This document shows positions 16,307 through 25,109 of a DNA stretch of 64,000 nt, one piece after another. The stretch is from Bradyrhizobium sp. LMTR 3. Its GTDB lineage: Bacteria; Pseudomonadota; Alphaproteobacteria; Rhizobiales; Xanthobacteraceae. The stretch is from contig NZ_MAXC01000008.1 of NCBI RefSeq assembly GCF_001693485.1, positions 112,151 to 176,150 of the forward strand. The letters run 5' to 3'. How positions within the stretch are numbered: the stretch's first letter is position 1; the number at the start of each line of letters is the position of its first letter. The position numbers and the translations under genes are program-made. The notes below the pieces were generated by a model. That model saw nothing but the letters and a program-made list of their open reading frames with translations, was not told where the DNA came from and did no database searches.

Positions 16307-18040
16307 ATGCCGCGCGAGCTGAAAATATCGGTCGGACAATTTTCCGATAAGGGCGTCAAGGAAACCAACCAGGATTTCCATGGCGTCCTGATCCCGGACG
16401 AGCCGCTGCTCAGCCTCAAGGGCATTTCCATCGTGCTGGCCGACGGCATCAGCACGAGCAAGGTCAGCCGGGTCGCCGCGGAATCGGCGGTCAAGGGGTT
16501 TTTGACCGACTATTACTGCACCTCGGAATCCTGGTCGGTGCGGACCTCGGCGCAGCGCGTGCTGGAGGCGACCAATTCCTGGCTGCATTCGCAGACGCGC
16601 AGCCAGTATGCCTATGACAAGGACCGCGGTTACGTCTGTACGCTCTCCGCCATGGTCATCAAGTCGACCACGGCGCATCTCTTTCACATCGGCGATTGCC
16701 GAATCTATCGCCTCTCCGGCAACACGCTGGAGCAATTGACCAACGACCACCGTATCGTCATCTCCTCGCAGCAGAGCTATCTCGGCCGAGCGCTCGGCGT
16801 AAATCCGCAAATCGAGATCGACTACCAGATGCTGCGGCTCGAGCCGGGCGACGTCTTTGTGCTCGTCACCGACGGCATCTACGAGCATCTTAGCGCCCGT
16901 CGCATTGCAAAGGCAGTGAACGAAGGCGGCGCCGATCTCGATGCGGCCGCGAAGGAGATTGTCGACCAGGCTTTTGAAGCCGGCAGCAAGGACAATCTCA
17001 CCGTCCAGATCGTCCGCATCGACGAGGTGCCCGACGGCGCCGCCAGCGAAGTGTTCGCCCAGCCGCATGAACTGCCGCTGCCGCCGCTTCTGGAGGCGCG
17101 GGCGGTATTCGACGGCTACAGAATCGTCCGCGAACTGCATGGCTCCAGCCGCAGCCACATCTATCTTGCCGTCGATATCGAAACCGACGCTGTCGTCACC
17201 ATCAAGATCCCGTCGATCGATTTGCGCGACGATCCCGCTTACCTGAAGCGGTTCATGATGGAGGAGTGGGTAGCGCGGCGGATCGACAGTCCGCATGTGC
17301 TGAAGCCCTGCCTGCTGCAGCGCAAGCGCAACTTCCTCTATGTCGCGACCGAATACATCGACGGTCAGACGCTGACGCAATGGATGATCGACAATCCAAA
17401 ACCCAGCCTGGAAACCGTGCGGGGCATCGTCGAGCAGATCGCCAAGGGGCTGCGCGCCTTCCACCGCAAGGAGATGCTGCACCAGGACGTCAGGCCCGAC
17501 AACATCATGATCGACGCTACGGGCACCGTGAAGATAATCGATTTCGGTTCGACGAAAATCACCGGCGTCGTCGAGGCCGAGCCATCCGGCATCCGCGATG
17601 ACATTCTCGGTACCCAGCAATACACCGCGCCCGAATATTTCCTCGGCGAGCCGGCGACGACGCGCTCGGACCTGTTTTCACTCGGCGTCATCACCTATCA
17701 GATGCTGACCGGAAAACTGCCCTACGGCGCGCAGATCGCAAAGGCGCGGACCAGGTCGCAATTCAACAAGCTAGTCTACCGCCCGGCGTCGCATGGCGAC
17801 CGCGAGTTGCCGCAATGGATCGACGGCACGCTCGAGAAGGCCGTGCACCCCAATCCCGCCAAGCGCTATGATAGCTTCTCGGAATTCTTGTTCGACCTGC
17901 GTCATCCCAATGCGAACTATCTCTCGACGTCACGAACACCGCTGATCGAGCGCAATCCGCTGCTGTTCTGGAAAGGCACGACCGTCGTGCTGGCGCTCGC
18001 CGTGATCGTGCTGCTCGCCATGCAGCACATGCATCGGTGA
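16307..18040 (+). CDS. PP2C phosphatase - Ser/Thr protein kinase fusion, membrane-anchored
   Basis: This 577-residue protein has three parts. Residues about 5-240 form a PP2C phosphatase with its metal-site motifs SDKGVKETNQDF, VLADGIS, HIGDCRIYRL, LVTDGIYEHL and KDNLTVQIV. Residues about 270-530 form a Hanks-type kinase with VTIKIP (the lysine), HQDVRPDN at about 392 as the catalytic loop, IDFGSTKI (DFG at about 412) and YTAPEYF. The usual HRDLKPEN is altered at three positions, but the catalytic Asp and Asn remain. A glycine-poor loop (LHGSSRSHIYLAVD) replaces the G-x-G-x-x-G motif. The C-terminus (about 553-573) is one membrane helix, which would leave both enzyme domains in the cytoplasm. 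Its partner gene upstream encodes the FNT channel, a likely substrate or client. Confidence 0.9.
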   Translation: MPRELKISVGQFSDKGVKETNQDFHGVLIPDEPLLSLKGISIVLADGISTSKVSRVAAESAVKGFLTDYYCTSESWSVRTSAQRVLEATNSWLHSQTRSQYAYDKDRGYVCTLSAMVIKSTTAHLFHIGDCRIYRLSGNTLEQLTNDHRIVISSQQSYLGRALGVNPQIEIDYQMLRLEPGDVFVLVTDGIYEHLSARRIAKAVNEGGADLDAAAKEIVDQAFEAGSKDNLTVQIVRIDEVPDGAASEVFAQPHELPLPPLLEARAVFDGYRIVRELHGSSRSHIYLAVDIETDAVVTIKIPSIDLRDDPAYLKRFMMEEWVARRIDSPHVLKPCLLQRKRNFLYVATEYIDGQTLTQWMIDNPKPSLETVRGIVEQIAKGLRAFHRKEMLHQDVRPDNIMIDATGTVKIIDFGSTKITGVVEAEPSGIRDDILGTQQYTAPEYFLGEPATTRSDLFSLGVITYQMLTGKLPYGAQIAKARTRSQFNKLVYRPASHGDRELPQWIDGTLEKAVHPNPAKRYDSFSEFLFDLRHPNANYLSTSRTPLIERNPLLFWKGTTVVLALAVIVLLAMQHMHR

Positions 18041-18050
18041 TGGGGGATCG

Positions 18051-18164
18051 TGTCCCGGACGCCGCGGCATGGACCCCGGATCAGCAGCGCATCACGCCGC
18101 AAGGCATAGCGTCGAAGACGCGCGTGGACGCGCTCTTGGCGCTGCGCAGCATCCGGGGAACGCA
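18051..18164. repeat. Palindromic intergenic element, family F
   Basis: TGTCCCGGACGCCG at the left and CGCAGCATCCGGGGAACG at the right flank an imperfect palindrome, with GACCCCGGATCAGCAGCGC inside. It separates the convergent kinase and ModA-like genes and may end both transcripts. The family resemblance is recalled, not shown by a second copy here. Confidence 0.5.
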
Positions 18165-18169
18165 GAATG

Positions 18170-18964
18170 TTAGTTCGTCGTCCCCGCCGGAATCGGATCG
18201 AGCCCGCTCTTGACGATCTCGCCGCGCGCGGCCGGAGAGGCGAGGAACTTGATCAGCGCCTTGCCGGCCTCGGGCTCTTTCGAGACGCTGGCGATCCCCG
18301 CTGAGAACACCGTGATCTTCTGCAGTTCGTCCGGCAGCGGGCCGACGATCTCGATGCCTTGCACGGGCTTCAATTCGCTCATCTGTTGGAAGCCGATCTC
18401 AGCCTCGCCATGGGCGACGATTTCACCGACCGGGGTTGCCGGAATTTTTCGCGCCTTGCCCTGCATGGCTTCTTTGATGCCGAGCTTGTCGAACATCTCG
18501 GTCGAGACGTAGACGCCGCTGGCGCTGTCAGAGTAGGCGACCGTCTTCACAGCCAGCAGCGCGCGCTTGAGCGCATCCGCCGTAGAAATGTCCGGCTTTG
18601 GCGTGCCTGACTTAACGGCAACCCCAATCGGTGACTTGACGAGATCAACGCTGGTGCCGGCAGTCACTTTGCCCTTCTTGACGAGATCGTCGAGCGCATA
18701 ACCGACCATGATGAGGACGTCGGCCGGCTCGCCGCGCTCCAGCCGCACCGGGATAGCATTCGTGGTCGTGCCCATCGACGGCCCATAGGCGGTCAGCACC
18801 TTGTTGCCGGTAGTGCGTTCGAATTCCGGCACCAGCGCCTTATAGGCGGCCGACAGTCCGCCCGAGATCATCACGCGCACCTCGGCAGCGGAGGCTGTGG
18901 CGGATAGCAGGAATGCACTGAGAGTGGCGAGGGTGAGGGCGCGGAGATTTGCAGAAAGTCGCAT
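18170..18964 (-). CDS. ModA-like periplasmic substrate-binding protein
   Basis: This 264-residue protein has a signal peptide ending at SATASAAE. The fold is that of molybdate-type extracellular binding proteins: VRVMISGGLSAAYKALVPEF, LERGEPADVLIMVG, then VAYSDSASGVYVSTEMFDKL and EIGFQQMSELKPVQGIEIVG. Many proteins annotated as ModA-like bind other oxyanions or organic acids. No modB or modC is next to it, so molybdate is not assured. The last residues (GLDPIPAGTTN) are normal for the family. It ends convergently with the phosphatase-kinase gene. Confidence 0.82.
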   Translation of the reverse strand: MRLSANLRALTLATLSAFLLSATASAAEVRVMISGGLSAAYKALVPEFERTTGNKVLTAYGPSMGTTTNAIPVRLERGEPADVLIMVGYALDDLVKKGKVTAGTSVDLVKSPIGVAVKSGTPKPDISTADALKRALLAVKTVAYSDSASGVYVSTEMFDKLGIKEAMQGKARKIPATPVGEIVAHGEAEIGFQQMSELKPVQGIEIVGPLPDELQKITVFSAGIASVSKEPEAGKALIKFLASPAARGEIVKSGLDPIPAGTTN

Positions 18965-19060
18965 TGATGATTCCTCCCGGACGACTCTTGAGCGGTCGTC
19001 CTTGGGAGAATGTTAGCGCGCGAAGAGGGAGGCGGCTAGTTCGACAACGGCGGTGCGTTC

Positions 19061-19185
19061 CCTCTCCCGCTTGCGGGGGAGGGCAGGGTGGGGGTATCGC
19101 CGCATAACGACTGTCGAATTCCGGGAGAGATCCCCCACCCGCCGTGCTCTACGAGCACGGCGACCTCCCCCGCAAGCGGGAGAGG
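19061..19185. repeat. Dispersed palindromic repeat, family D (copy 1)
   Basis: It opens CCTCTCCCGCTTGCGGGGGA and closes TCCCCCGCAAGCGGGAGAGG, a near-perfect inverted pair, with GGGTGGGGG / CCCCCACCC inside. Related copies are in 28604-28821, 48983-49197 and 39522-39692, and a lookalike with different ends (CCCTCCAGG) is at 54422 and 58201. It follows the PHB depolymerase gene. Confidence 0.85.
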
Positions 19186-19195
19186 TGACTACAGA

Positions 19196-20419
19196 TCACG
19201 AATTCACATGCACGAAATCCCGCAGCAGCGGATAGATGTCGTTGTTCCAGCGCTTACCAGAGAACACGCCGTAATGGCCGACGCCGGCCTGCATGTGGTG
19301 CACCTTGCGATAGGCGCGGACGCCGGTGCAGAGGTCCTGCGCCGCCAGCGTCTGACCGATCGAGCAGATGTCGTCCTTCTCGCCTTCGACCGTCATCAGG
19401 CCCATGCGCCTGATCGCGGCCGGGTCGACCTTCCGGCCGCGATGCATCAGTTTGCCCTGCGGCAACAGATGCTCCTGAAACACGTCGCGAACGGTCTCGA
19501 TATAGAATTCGGCGGGCAGGTCCATGACCGCAAAATATTCGTCGTAGAAGGTCTTGATGATCGCGGCTTTTTCCTTCTCACCCCTGGCGAGATGATTGGC
19601 GAGATCGATGTGCTGCTTGATGTGGCGTTCCAGATTCATCGATACGAAGGCGGTGAGCTGCACGAAGCCGGGATAGACTTTTCGGAACGCGCCCTTGCAC
19701 TGCACCGGCACGTAATTGATCAGGTTTTTCTCAAACCAGTTGATCGGCTTGCTCTTGGCGAATTCATTGACCTTGGTCGGCTGGATCCGGGTGTCGATCG
19801 GCCCGGCCATCAGGGTCAGCGTGGCCGGGCGGGCGGGATGATTATCCTCCGACATCACAGCTGCCGCGGCCAGCGCCGAAACCGACGGCTGGCAGATAGC
19901 CACCATGTGCGCACGCGGACCGATCCTGTCCAGGAAGGTGATCAGGTGGTCGGTGTAATCTTCGAGCCCGAACCGGCCGGCATGAAGCGGAATGTCGCGC
20001 GGATTGTGCCAGTCGGTAATGTAGACGTCGTGGTCCTGCAGCAGCGTCTTCACGGTACCGCGCAAAAGCGTCGCGAAATGGCCCGACATCGGCGCCACCA
20101 GCAGCAGCCGCGGCTGCTCCGGCGCGTTCTCCTTCTTGAAATGCAAGAGCGAGCCGAACGGGGTGGCGAAGGTGACTTCCTCGGTTACCTCCAGCTCCTG
20201 ATTGCCGACCAACACCCTGTCGATGCCATAGGCTGGCCGGTGATAGGTGAGGGAGGAGCGCGAGATCAGTTCGAGCGAAGCGGCCAGCCGGCCGAACAAT
20301 CTGTCGGAGACCCCCTGCGGCACCAGATTGAGATATCTGAGCGCCGCTGCCGCCCCGGTCCGCCATGGCGACGTCAGGTCCATGTGGTTCTGATAGGCCT
20401 GGTACATCATTGACATCAT
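19196..20419 (-). CDS. phaZ: Intracellular polyhydroxybutyrate depolymerase
   Basis: This 407-residue protein mobilises stored polyhydroxybutyrate granules. It lacks a signal peptide and matches the intracellular PhaZ family, with the cysteine nucleophile motif MVAICQPSVSALAA, the front region LLVAPMSGHFATLLRGTV and YITDWHNPRDIPL, and the closing VGHYGVFSGKRWNNDIYPLL, which holds the catalytic His. The characteristic start MMYQAYQNHMDLTSPWR follows two further methionines, so the exact first codon (20419, 20416 or 20410) is open. A glutathione transferase gene diverges from it. PHB turnover is usual for Bradyrhizobium in soil and symbiosis. Confidence 0.92.
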   Translation of the reverse strand: MMSMMYQAYQNHMDLTSPWRTGAAAALRYLNLVPQGVSDRLFGRLAASLELISRSSLTYHRPAYGIDRVLVGNQELEVTEEVTFATPFGSLLHFKKENAPEQPRLLLVAPMSGHFATLLRGTVKTLLQDHDVYITDWHNPRDIPLHAGRFGLEDYTDHLITFLDRIGPRAHMVAICQPSVSALAAAAVMSEDNHPARPATLTLMAGPIDTRIQPTKVNEFAKSKPINWFEKNLINYVPVQCKGAFRKVYPGFVQLTAFVSMNLERHIKQHIDLANHLARGEKEKAAIIKTFYDEYFAVMDLPAEFYIETVRDVFQEHLLPQGKLMHRGRKVDPAAIRRMGLMTVEGEKDDICSIGQTLAAQDLCTGVRAYRKVHHMQAGVGHYGVFSGKRWNNDIYPLLRDFVHVNS

Positions 20420-20597
20420 TCACATCAGCCCCTGTCCCGTGAGGCCATGCAATATCGACGCCATAGCGGGCCCGGTCGCCTCTAAAACTGGCACGTGGTT
20501 TGCTGCGCAAATGCCCAGCGCACAGGCATTGGGCGCCGCCGCGGTCGGCCGTCCTTGGCTGCGCAAAAGGCGTTTTTGGGGTTCGAGGGAAGGCCAT

Positions 20598-21251
20598 ATG
20601 GCGAAGACCACACTGACCATCTCCAGCAAGAACTACTCGTCCTGGTCGCTGCGCGGCTGGCTGCTGGCGAAGTTCTCAGGGCTTGAATTCGAGGAGGTCA
20701 TCACCGCTCCCGACGATGCCTCGGCGCGGGCCGAAATCCTGCTGCTGTCGTCGTCGATCCTGGTGCCGTGCCTGCGCCACGACGACGCCACCATCTGGGA
20801 TACGCTGGCGATCGCGGAATATCTCAACGAGGCCATGCCGGACGCCGGCTTATTGCCGGCCGACCGGATCCGGCGCGCGCATTGCCGCTCGATCTGCGGT
20901 GAAATCCATTCGGGCTTCACCACCCTGCGTGCCTCGCTGCCGGTCAACCTGAAGGGCCATTTCCCGGGCTTCAAGATCTGGTCGCGCGCGCAGGCCGATA
21001 TCGACCGTATCTGCACCATCTGGCGCGAATGCCTTGCGGAATCAGGCGGGCCGTTCCTGTTCGGTGAGCGCACCATGGCGGACGCCATGTACGCGCCCGT
21101 CGTGACCCGTTTCATGACCTATGACGTCAAGCTCGAGCCCGTCCTCGCGGCCTACGCCCGTACCATCATGGCGATGCCAGAGATGCAGGAATGGATCGAG
21201 GCCGCCAAGGCCGAGCCGGCCGAGATCGAGGAGCTCGAGGTCGAATATTAG
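20598..21251 (+). CDS. Glutathione S-transferase family protein
   Basis: This 217-residue protein has a thioredoxin-fold N-terminal domain (LTISSKNYSSWSLRGWLLAK, then SSSILVPCLRHDDATIWDTL, whose residues include the cis-proline and the glutathione-binding acidic turn) and an all-helical C-terminal domain. The SSW-x-SLR motif provides the active-site serine. The ATG at 20598 follows GGAAGGCC; a longer upstream frame shares sequence with the divergent phaZ control region and was not used. The tail is acidic (AEIEELEVEY). The substrate is unknown. Confidence 0.88.
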   Translation: MAKTTLTISSKNYSSWSLRGWLLAKFSGLEFEEVITAPDDASARAEILLLSSSILVPCLRHDDATIWDTLAIAEYLNEAMPDAGLLPADRIRRAHCRSICGEIHSGFTTLRASLPVNLKGHFPGFKIWSRAQADIDRICTIWRECLAESGGPFLFGERTMADAMYAPVVTRFMTYDVKLEPVLAAYARTIMAMPEMQEWIEAAKAEPAEIEELEVEY

Positions 21252-21555
21252 GCAAGCCTGGCGAGCCTTGCCCGTTTGCAGGGCTCAGGCAACGGGCAGT
21301 TGCTCATGTCGGTGCCGGCCGCAAACAAACACGCAGCCTATCCGCTGGCCGTTTCCACAAGCCGCTGAAGCCGGATTCCTGTCTTTAGCCAAGCAGTTCA
21401 CTGCACCGATGCCGGCCAAATCGCTGCATCGCAACGCGACTGGCGTGGATTTCGCATAGCAGCATGCAGCCGTGAACGCGACGATGCGACGCTGCCGAAA
21501 ATTTGGACGCTCTTCGCCTGTCGCGGTCCCGCCAACGCGAACCGTGGAGGCTTCG
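21252..21555. other. Intergenic stretch with no supported gene
   Basis: These 304 bases lie between the GST gene and a cupin gene on the same strand. Open frames here lack ribosome sites and typical composition, and I see no repeat or strong hairpin. Confidence 0.4.
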
Positions 21556-21990
21556 ATGAACAAGCAGGCCGTCGTCAGCAAATTCTCTCACGTCAAACCC
21601 GGCGATACCGAGTTCAAGGGAGGAGGTCTGCGCGACTTCTTCCTGTATCGCGATCTCGGCATCGCCGATGCCACCGGCGGGCAGGTGATTTGCCATCTGG
21701 TCAAGGCCAACCCCGACTTGCCGCCTGAAGAGGGCACCGGCTGGCACAAGCACGAATGCGAATTCCAGATCGTGATCATGACCAAGGGCTGGGCGCGCTT
21801 CATGTATGAGGACAAGTCGACCTTGGTGCAGGCCGGCGATGTCGTGCACCAGCGGCCGGGCATCACGCATTACCTGTACGATTACTCGGAGGACATGGAG
21901 TACCTCGAGATCGTCAGCCCCGCCGACTTCAAGACCGTCGACGTGCCTCCCGCGGTCGACAAGGTGCCGCCGCCCACGCCGTGGAGCTGA
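21556..21990 (+). CDS. Cupin domain protein
   Basis: This 144-residue protein is a single cupin barrel. The metal-binding motif GTGWHKHECEFQIVIMTKGW has the two histidines and glutamate expected of cupin motif 1. QAGDVVHQRPGITHYLYDYS supplies the histidine of motif 2. The function may be sensing or a small-molecule reaction; no catalytic partner is seen. The ATG at 21556 follows GTGGAGGCTTCG. It is probably cytoplasmic. Confidence 0.82.
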   Translation: MNKQAVVSKFSHVKPGDTEFKGGGLRDFFLYRDLGIADATGGQVICHLVKANPDLPPEEGTGWHKHECEFQIVIMTKGWARFMYEDKSTLVQAGDVVHQRPGITHYLYDYSEDMEYLEIVSPADFKTVDVPPAVDKVPPPTPWS

Positions 21991-22217
21991 CCGCCCATGT
22001 CGTCGCCCGAGGAATTAACCTTTGTCGTCGGCCGCTGGCTGCGGCCGATTGCTGCGGTGCTTTATGTGGTGCGCCTCGCGGAATGGCGCCCGACATCTAG
22101 CCGTGAACAGAGGAGTACGGCGCTATATCAGTGATTCGGGCGCGGTTCGTTCCATCGCTGTTCCGAACCTTAAGGTTCCGCGCGCGTCCGTCGCATTATG
22201 ACACAATCTGCGACGGG

Positions 22218-22451
22218 TCAGGGCCTGTCCGCGGTGTTTTCGGATCTCTGCCGCGGCAGCCGCCAACCAACTACCGTGGCCTCGACCATGCCGCCGGTCC
22301 TGTCGTTGCGCCATTGACCGTCGATCCATCGGCAGGCGAACGGCAATTGATAGGTTCCGCTGTGATCCTCGCAAAGAACTTCCACCGGCAGGTTCGGCGG
22401 CGGCTCCCCGTTGCCGTCGAACTGCGCCAGTCGTTTTTCACGCGTTGCCAT
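22218..22451 (-). CDS. Small conserved hypothetical protein
   Basis: This 77-residue protein starts MATREKRLAQFDGNGEPPPN. The middle, VEVLCEDHSGTYQLPFACRW, and the WIDGQWRN and VVGWRLPR segments look like a compact beta-rich protein that recurs in Bradyrhizobium genomes, as I recall it. A ribosome site GGAG lies nine bases before the ATG on the minus strand. No function can be named. It is on the opposite strand to both neighbours and about 200 bp from each. Confidence 0.65.
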   Translation of the reverse strand: MATREKRLAQFDGNGEPPPNLPVEVLCEDHSGTYQLPFACRWIDGQWRNDRTGGMVEATVVGWRLPRQRSENTADRP

Positions 22452-22646
22452 ACAATCAATCTCCACTGCCGCAGCCGGCAAACACACCGGTTTGAGGTGC
22501 GGCGAAATCCATCCACTGTTAACGGGATGAAGCACAACGCCTGAATGAGGTATCAGTATGGTATCTCTGGGGACAGGGCCCTGCTGCGCGCAAATTGCCG
22601 TGATAGACGTTCCCCTGCGTGAGATGTTTTTGGAACGAGGATTTTG

Positions 22647-23036
22647 ATGATTGCTCGGACGCCCAGGATCATGATCGTCGCCATCGCGCTGCTGATGGCT
22701 TTGATGCCGGCGGGCGTACACGCGCAGGACGTTCCCGGCATCGAGATCTGCACCGTCGAAAAAACCATGGAGCGGCGCACCTCTTGCCTGCAGAGCAATG
22801 TCGACTTCCTGCAGAAGACGATCACAAAACTCACCACCGACCATCAGCAGAAGATTGATGCCGGCAACCGGCAGATCGAGGCGCTGAAGAACGCGGTCAT
22901 TGGCTTGCAGAAGCTGATCGGCGAGTTGCAGGCGGCGCAGAACAAGGTGGCGGAGGATGCGAAGAAGACCGCTGCGCCCGCGGCGAAGGATCCAGCGCCT
23001 GCTGCGAAGGATGCGCCGAAAGAAGGCACCAAGTAG
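22647..23036 (+). CDS. Secreted coiled-coil small protein
   Basis: This 129-residue protein has a signal peptide (MIARTPRIMIVAIALLMALM, cleaved near VHAQD). A long heptad-like helix follows, from about residue 45 to 105, rich in Gln, Lys and Leu (LQKTITKLTTDHQQK and ALKNAVIGLQKLIGELQ). The tail is Ala/Lys/Pro-rich (AAKDPAPAAKDAPKEG). Cysteines in EICTVEK and RTSCLQS may form one disulfide. I do not recognise a family. A TTG three bases upstream of the ATG is a possible alternative start. Confidence 0.7.
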   Translation: MIARTPRIMIVAIALLMALMPAGVHAQDVPGIEICTVEKTMERRTSCLQSNVDFLQKTITKLTTDHQQKIDAGNRQIEALKNAVIGLQKLIGELQAAQNKVAEDAKKTAAPAAKDPAPAAKDAPKEGTK

Positions 23037-23050
23037 GGCCGTCCTGCGGA

Positions 23051-24157
23051 TCACGCCACGCGGTATTGCTCCATGATGGCCTTATCCGGTTCGTAACCGA
23101 GCCCCGGCCCCTGCGGCACCTCCACATTGCCATTGGCATCGACGTCGATGCGGCCGCGCCACAAGCAGGCGGCGCGTTTCATGGAGAACACCTCGACAAA
23201 GCTCGCGTCGTCGCGCAGCGACATCAACTGCAGTGTCGCCAGGAAGCCCGGGCCGAAATACGGCGAATGCGGTGCAAGCCTGACGCCGAATTCGTCAGCG
23301 AGGTCGACGACCCTGAGATATTCGGTGATGCCGCCGACCTTGATGACGGAAGGTTGCGCATGGCTTACCGCGCCTGCCTTCAGCATCTGCCTGAATTGAT
23401 GAACCGTGCAGGCATTCTCGCCGGCCGCAATGTTGAGCCCGCCCTTGCTTCGCACGTCGGCCAGCGTTGCAAAATCTTCCGGCGGCCAGACCGGCTCTTC
23501 GAGGAACATCGGCGCGGCGTCGCGGCAGGAATGCGCGAAGGCGATCGCGGCCTCGCCATTCAGCGGGCAATTCAAGTCGACCATCAGCGGAATGCCGGCG
23601 CCGATCGCCTGCCGCGCGGCATATACCGCAGGCGTTGTGGTCTCGTGCAGCTTGATTGCCTTGTAGCCCTGCCGCAGCGCGGTCTCGCATTCGCTTGCGA
23701 TCAGTTCCGGTTTGCCGATCCGCAGCAGGCTCGCATAGGCGGGAATCCGCGTGCGCCTGGCTTCGCCGATCAGGCGGTGCAACGGCACGCCCTTGAGCTT
23801 TGCCGCGAGGTCCCACAGCGCAATATCCAACGCCGAGATCGCAAACATCGTGATGCCATAGCGGCCGAACAGATGCAGGTTGCGCTGGATCTGTTCCATG
23901 AAGGCGGGAATACCGGCCGCATCTGGGACTTCCTGTCCCTGCGCCTGCGGCGCAATCATTTCCTCGATGGCGGCGTAGCTGGTTCGCGGGCAGACATAGG
24001 CAAAGGCGTCGCCCCAGCCGGTGATGCCGGCGTCGGTCGAAACTTCCACCATGACGATTTCCAGCGCCGAGATGGCGGACGCGCCTTGCTTGAAGCTCGC
24101 GACCCCGGCGTCATAGGGAATACGGATATGGTGCGCCCGGACATTGGTGATCAGCAT
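23051..24157 (-). CDS. Mandelate racemase/muconate lactonizing family enzyme, unusual active site
   Basis: This 368-residue enolase-superfamily protein has metal ligands Asp194 (VDLNCP), Glu220 or Glu221 (LEEPVWP) and Glu247 (GEN), and a His297 acid/base (APHSPYFGPG). Two positions depart from the usual set. The KxK motif reads Lys169-Leu-His171, and the Asp that normally pairs with the histidine (QPDV) is Ser270 (AQPSVIKVGG). A dehydratase or racemase of an acid sugar is the likeliest activity, but the substrate is unknown. An AraC/GyrI regulator gene diverges from it at 24276. The product is cytoplasmic. Confidence 0.85.
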   Translation of the reverse strand: MLITNVRAHHIRIPYDAGVASFKQGASAISALEIVMVEVSTDAGITGWGDAFAYVCPRTSYAAIEEMIAPQAQGQEVPDAAGIPAFMEQIQRNLHLFGRYGITMFAISALDIALWDLAAKLKGVPLHRLIGEARRTRIPAYASLLRIGKPELIASECETALRQGYKAIKLHETTTPAVYAARQAIGAGIPLMVDLNCPLNGEAAIAFAHSCRDAAPMFLEEPVWPPEDFATLADVRSKGGLNIAAGENACTVHQFRQMLKAGAVSHAQPSVIKVGGITEYLRVVDLADEFGVRLAPHSPYFGPGFLATLQLMSLRDDASFVEVFSMKRAACLWRGRIDVDANGNVEVPQGPGLGYEPDKAIMEQYRVA

Positions 24158-24275
24158 GGTACCCTCCGAAAGCGTTCCCTACCTTGTCAGTGGCACGATC
24201 GAAGAGCAAGGACTGTCAAATGAAGCGCGGCGGAACCGCCGATAATGCCAACGCTTCGCATGAGAGCTGTCCGTC

Positions 24276-25109
24276 ATGAATCCAGCCCAGAAGGCGCTCT
24301 GGTACATCGAAAGTCATCTTGCCGAGCCGCTGACGCTCGATGAGGTCGCTAACATTGCCGGCGTCTCGCGCTTCCACCTGGTGCGGGCGTTTGCCGCCGC
24401 GACCGGCCTTTCGGTGATGCGCTATGTGCGTGCCCGCAGGCTAACCAAGGCGGCGCAGGCACTGGCCGCCGGCGCGCCCGACATTCTCAGCCTCGCGCTG
24501 GAGGCGGACTACAGTTCTCACGAAGCTTTCACCCGCGCGTTCCGCGATCATTTCGGCACGACGCCCGAAGCGGTTCGCGCTGCAACGTGCCTCGATCATC
24601 TCAAGCTTCAGGAGCCCATCATGATGGATTCAACCCTGCTCGATACGCTCAAGCCACCGCGTTTCGAAACTTCCAAGCCGCTGCTCATCGCCGGCATCAG
24701 CGAACGCTGCACGCATGAGAACGGCGGCGCCGGCATTCCCAATCAGTGGGAGCAATTTCACCATAAAGTCGACGACATCCCGAATCGGGTCGGCAAGGTG
24801 GCCTACGGCGTCTGCTGCAATGGCGACGATTCCGGCTTCGATTACATCGCTGGCGTCGAAGTGGCCGACTTCTCCGACCTGCCGCGCGAGTTCGCCCGCG
24901 TGCGGATTCCCGAACATAAATACGCAGTGTTCACCCACGCAGAGCACATCTCGACCATTCGCCGCACCGTCAACACGATCTGGAATCACTGGCTGCCGGC
25001 ATCGGGCATGAAGGCGGCAGATGCGCCGAGCTTCGAGCGCTACGACGAGAAGTTCGATCCCGCCACCGGCAATGGCGGGCTGGAGATCTGGATTCCGGTC
25101 AAGGAGTAG
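24276..25109 (+). CDS. AraC family regulator with GyrI-like effector domain
   Basis: The protein has 277 residues. The AraC-type DNA-binding domain is at the N-terminus (residues 5-105: SHLAEPLTLDEVANIAGVSR with a second motif SSHEAFTRAFRDHFGTTPEA). A GyrI/Rob-like small-molecule domain occupies about 120-277, ending GNGGLEIWIPVKE. The order is that of Rob and related drug- or solute-responsive activators. The gene is divergent from the enolase-family gene, with 118 bp between starts that probably hold its operator. The natural effector is unknown. Confidence 0.87.
   Translation: MNPAQKALWYIESHLAEPLTLDEVANIAGVSRFHLVRAFAAATGLSVMRYVRARRLTKAAQALAAGAPDILSLALEADYSSHEAFTRAFRDHFGTTPEAVRAATCLDHLKLQEPIMMDSTLLDTLKPPRFETSKPLLIAGISERCTHENGGAGIPNQWEQFHHKVDDIPNRVGKVAYGVCCNGDDSGFDYIAGVEVADFSDLPREFARVRIPEHKYAVFTHAEHISTIRRTVNTIWNHWLPASGMKAADAPSFERYDEKFDPATGNGGLEIWIPVKE

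Noticed and set aside
19088..20413. Long plus-strand frame opposite the PHB depolymerase
   Set aside because: The minus strand encodes a full PhaZ with its catalytic motif, and the plus frame starts in a palindromic repeat.
24178..24210. Possible second sigma-54 promoter (GTGGCACGATCGAAGAGCA)
   Set aside because: The -12 GC is missing at the required ten-base spacing.
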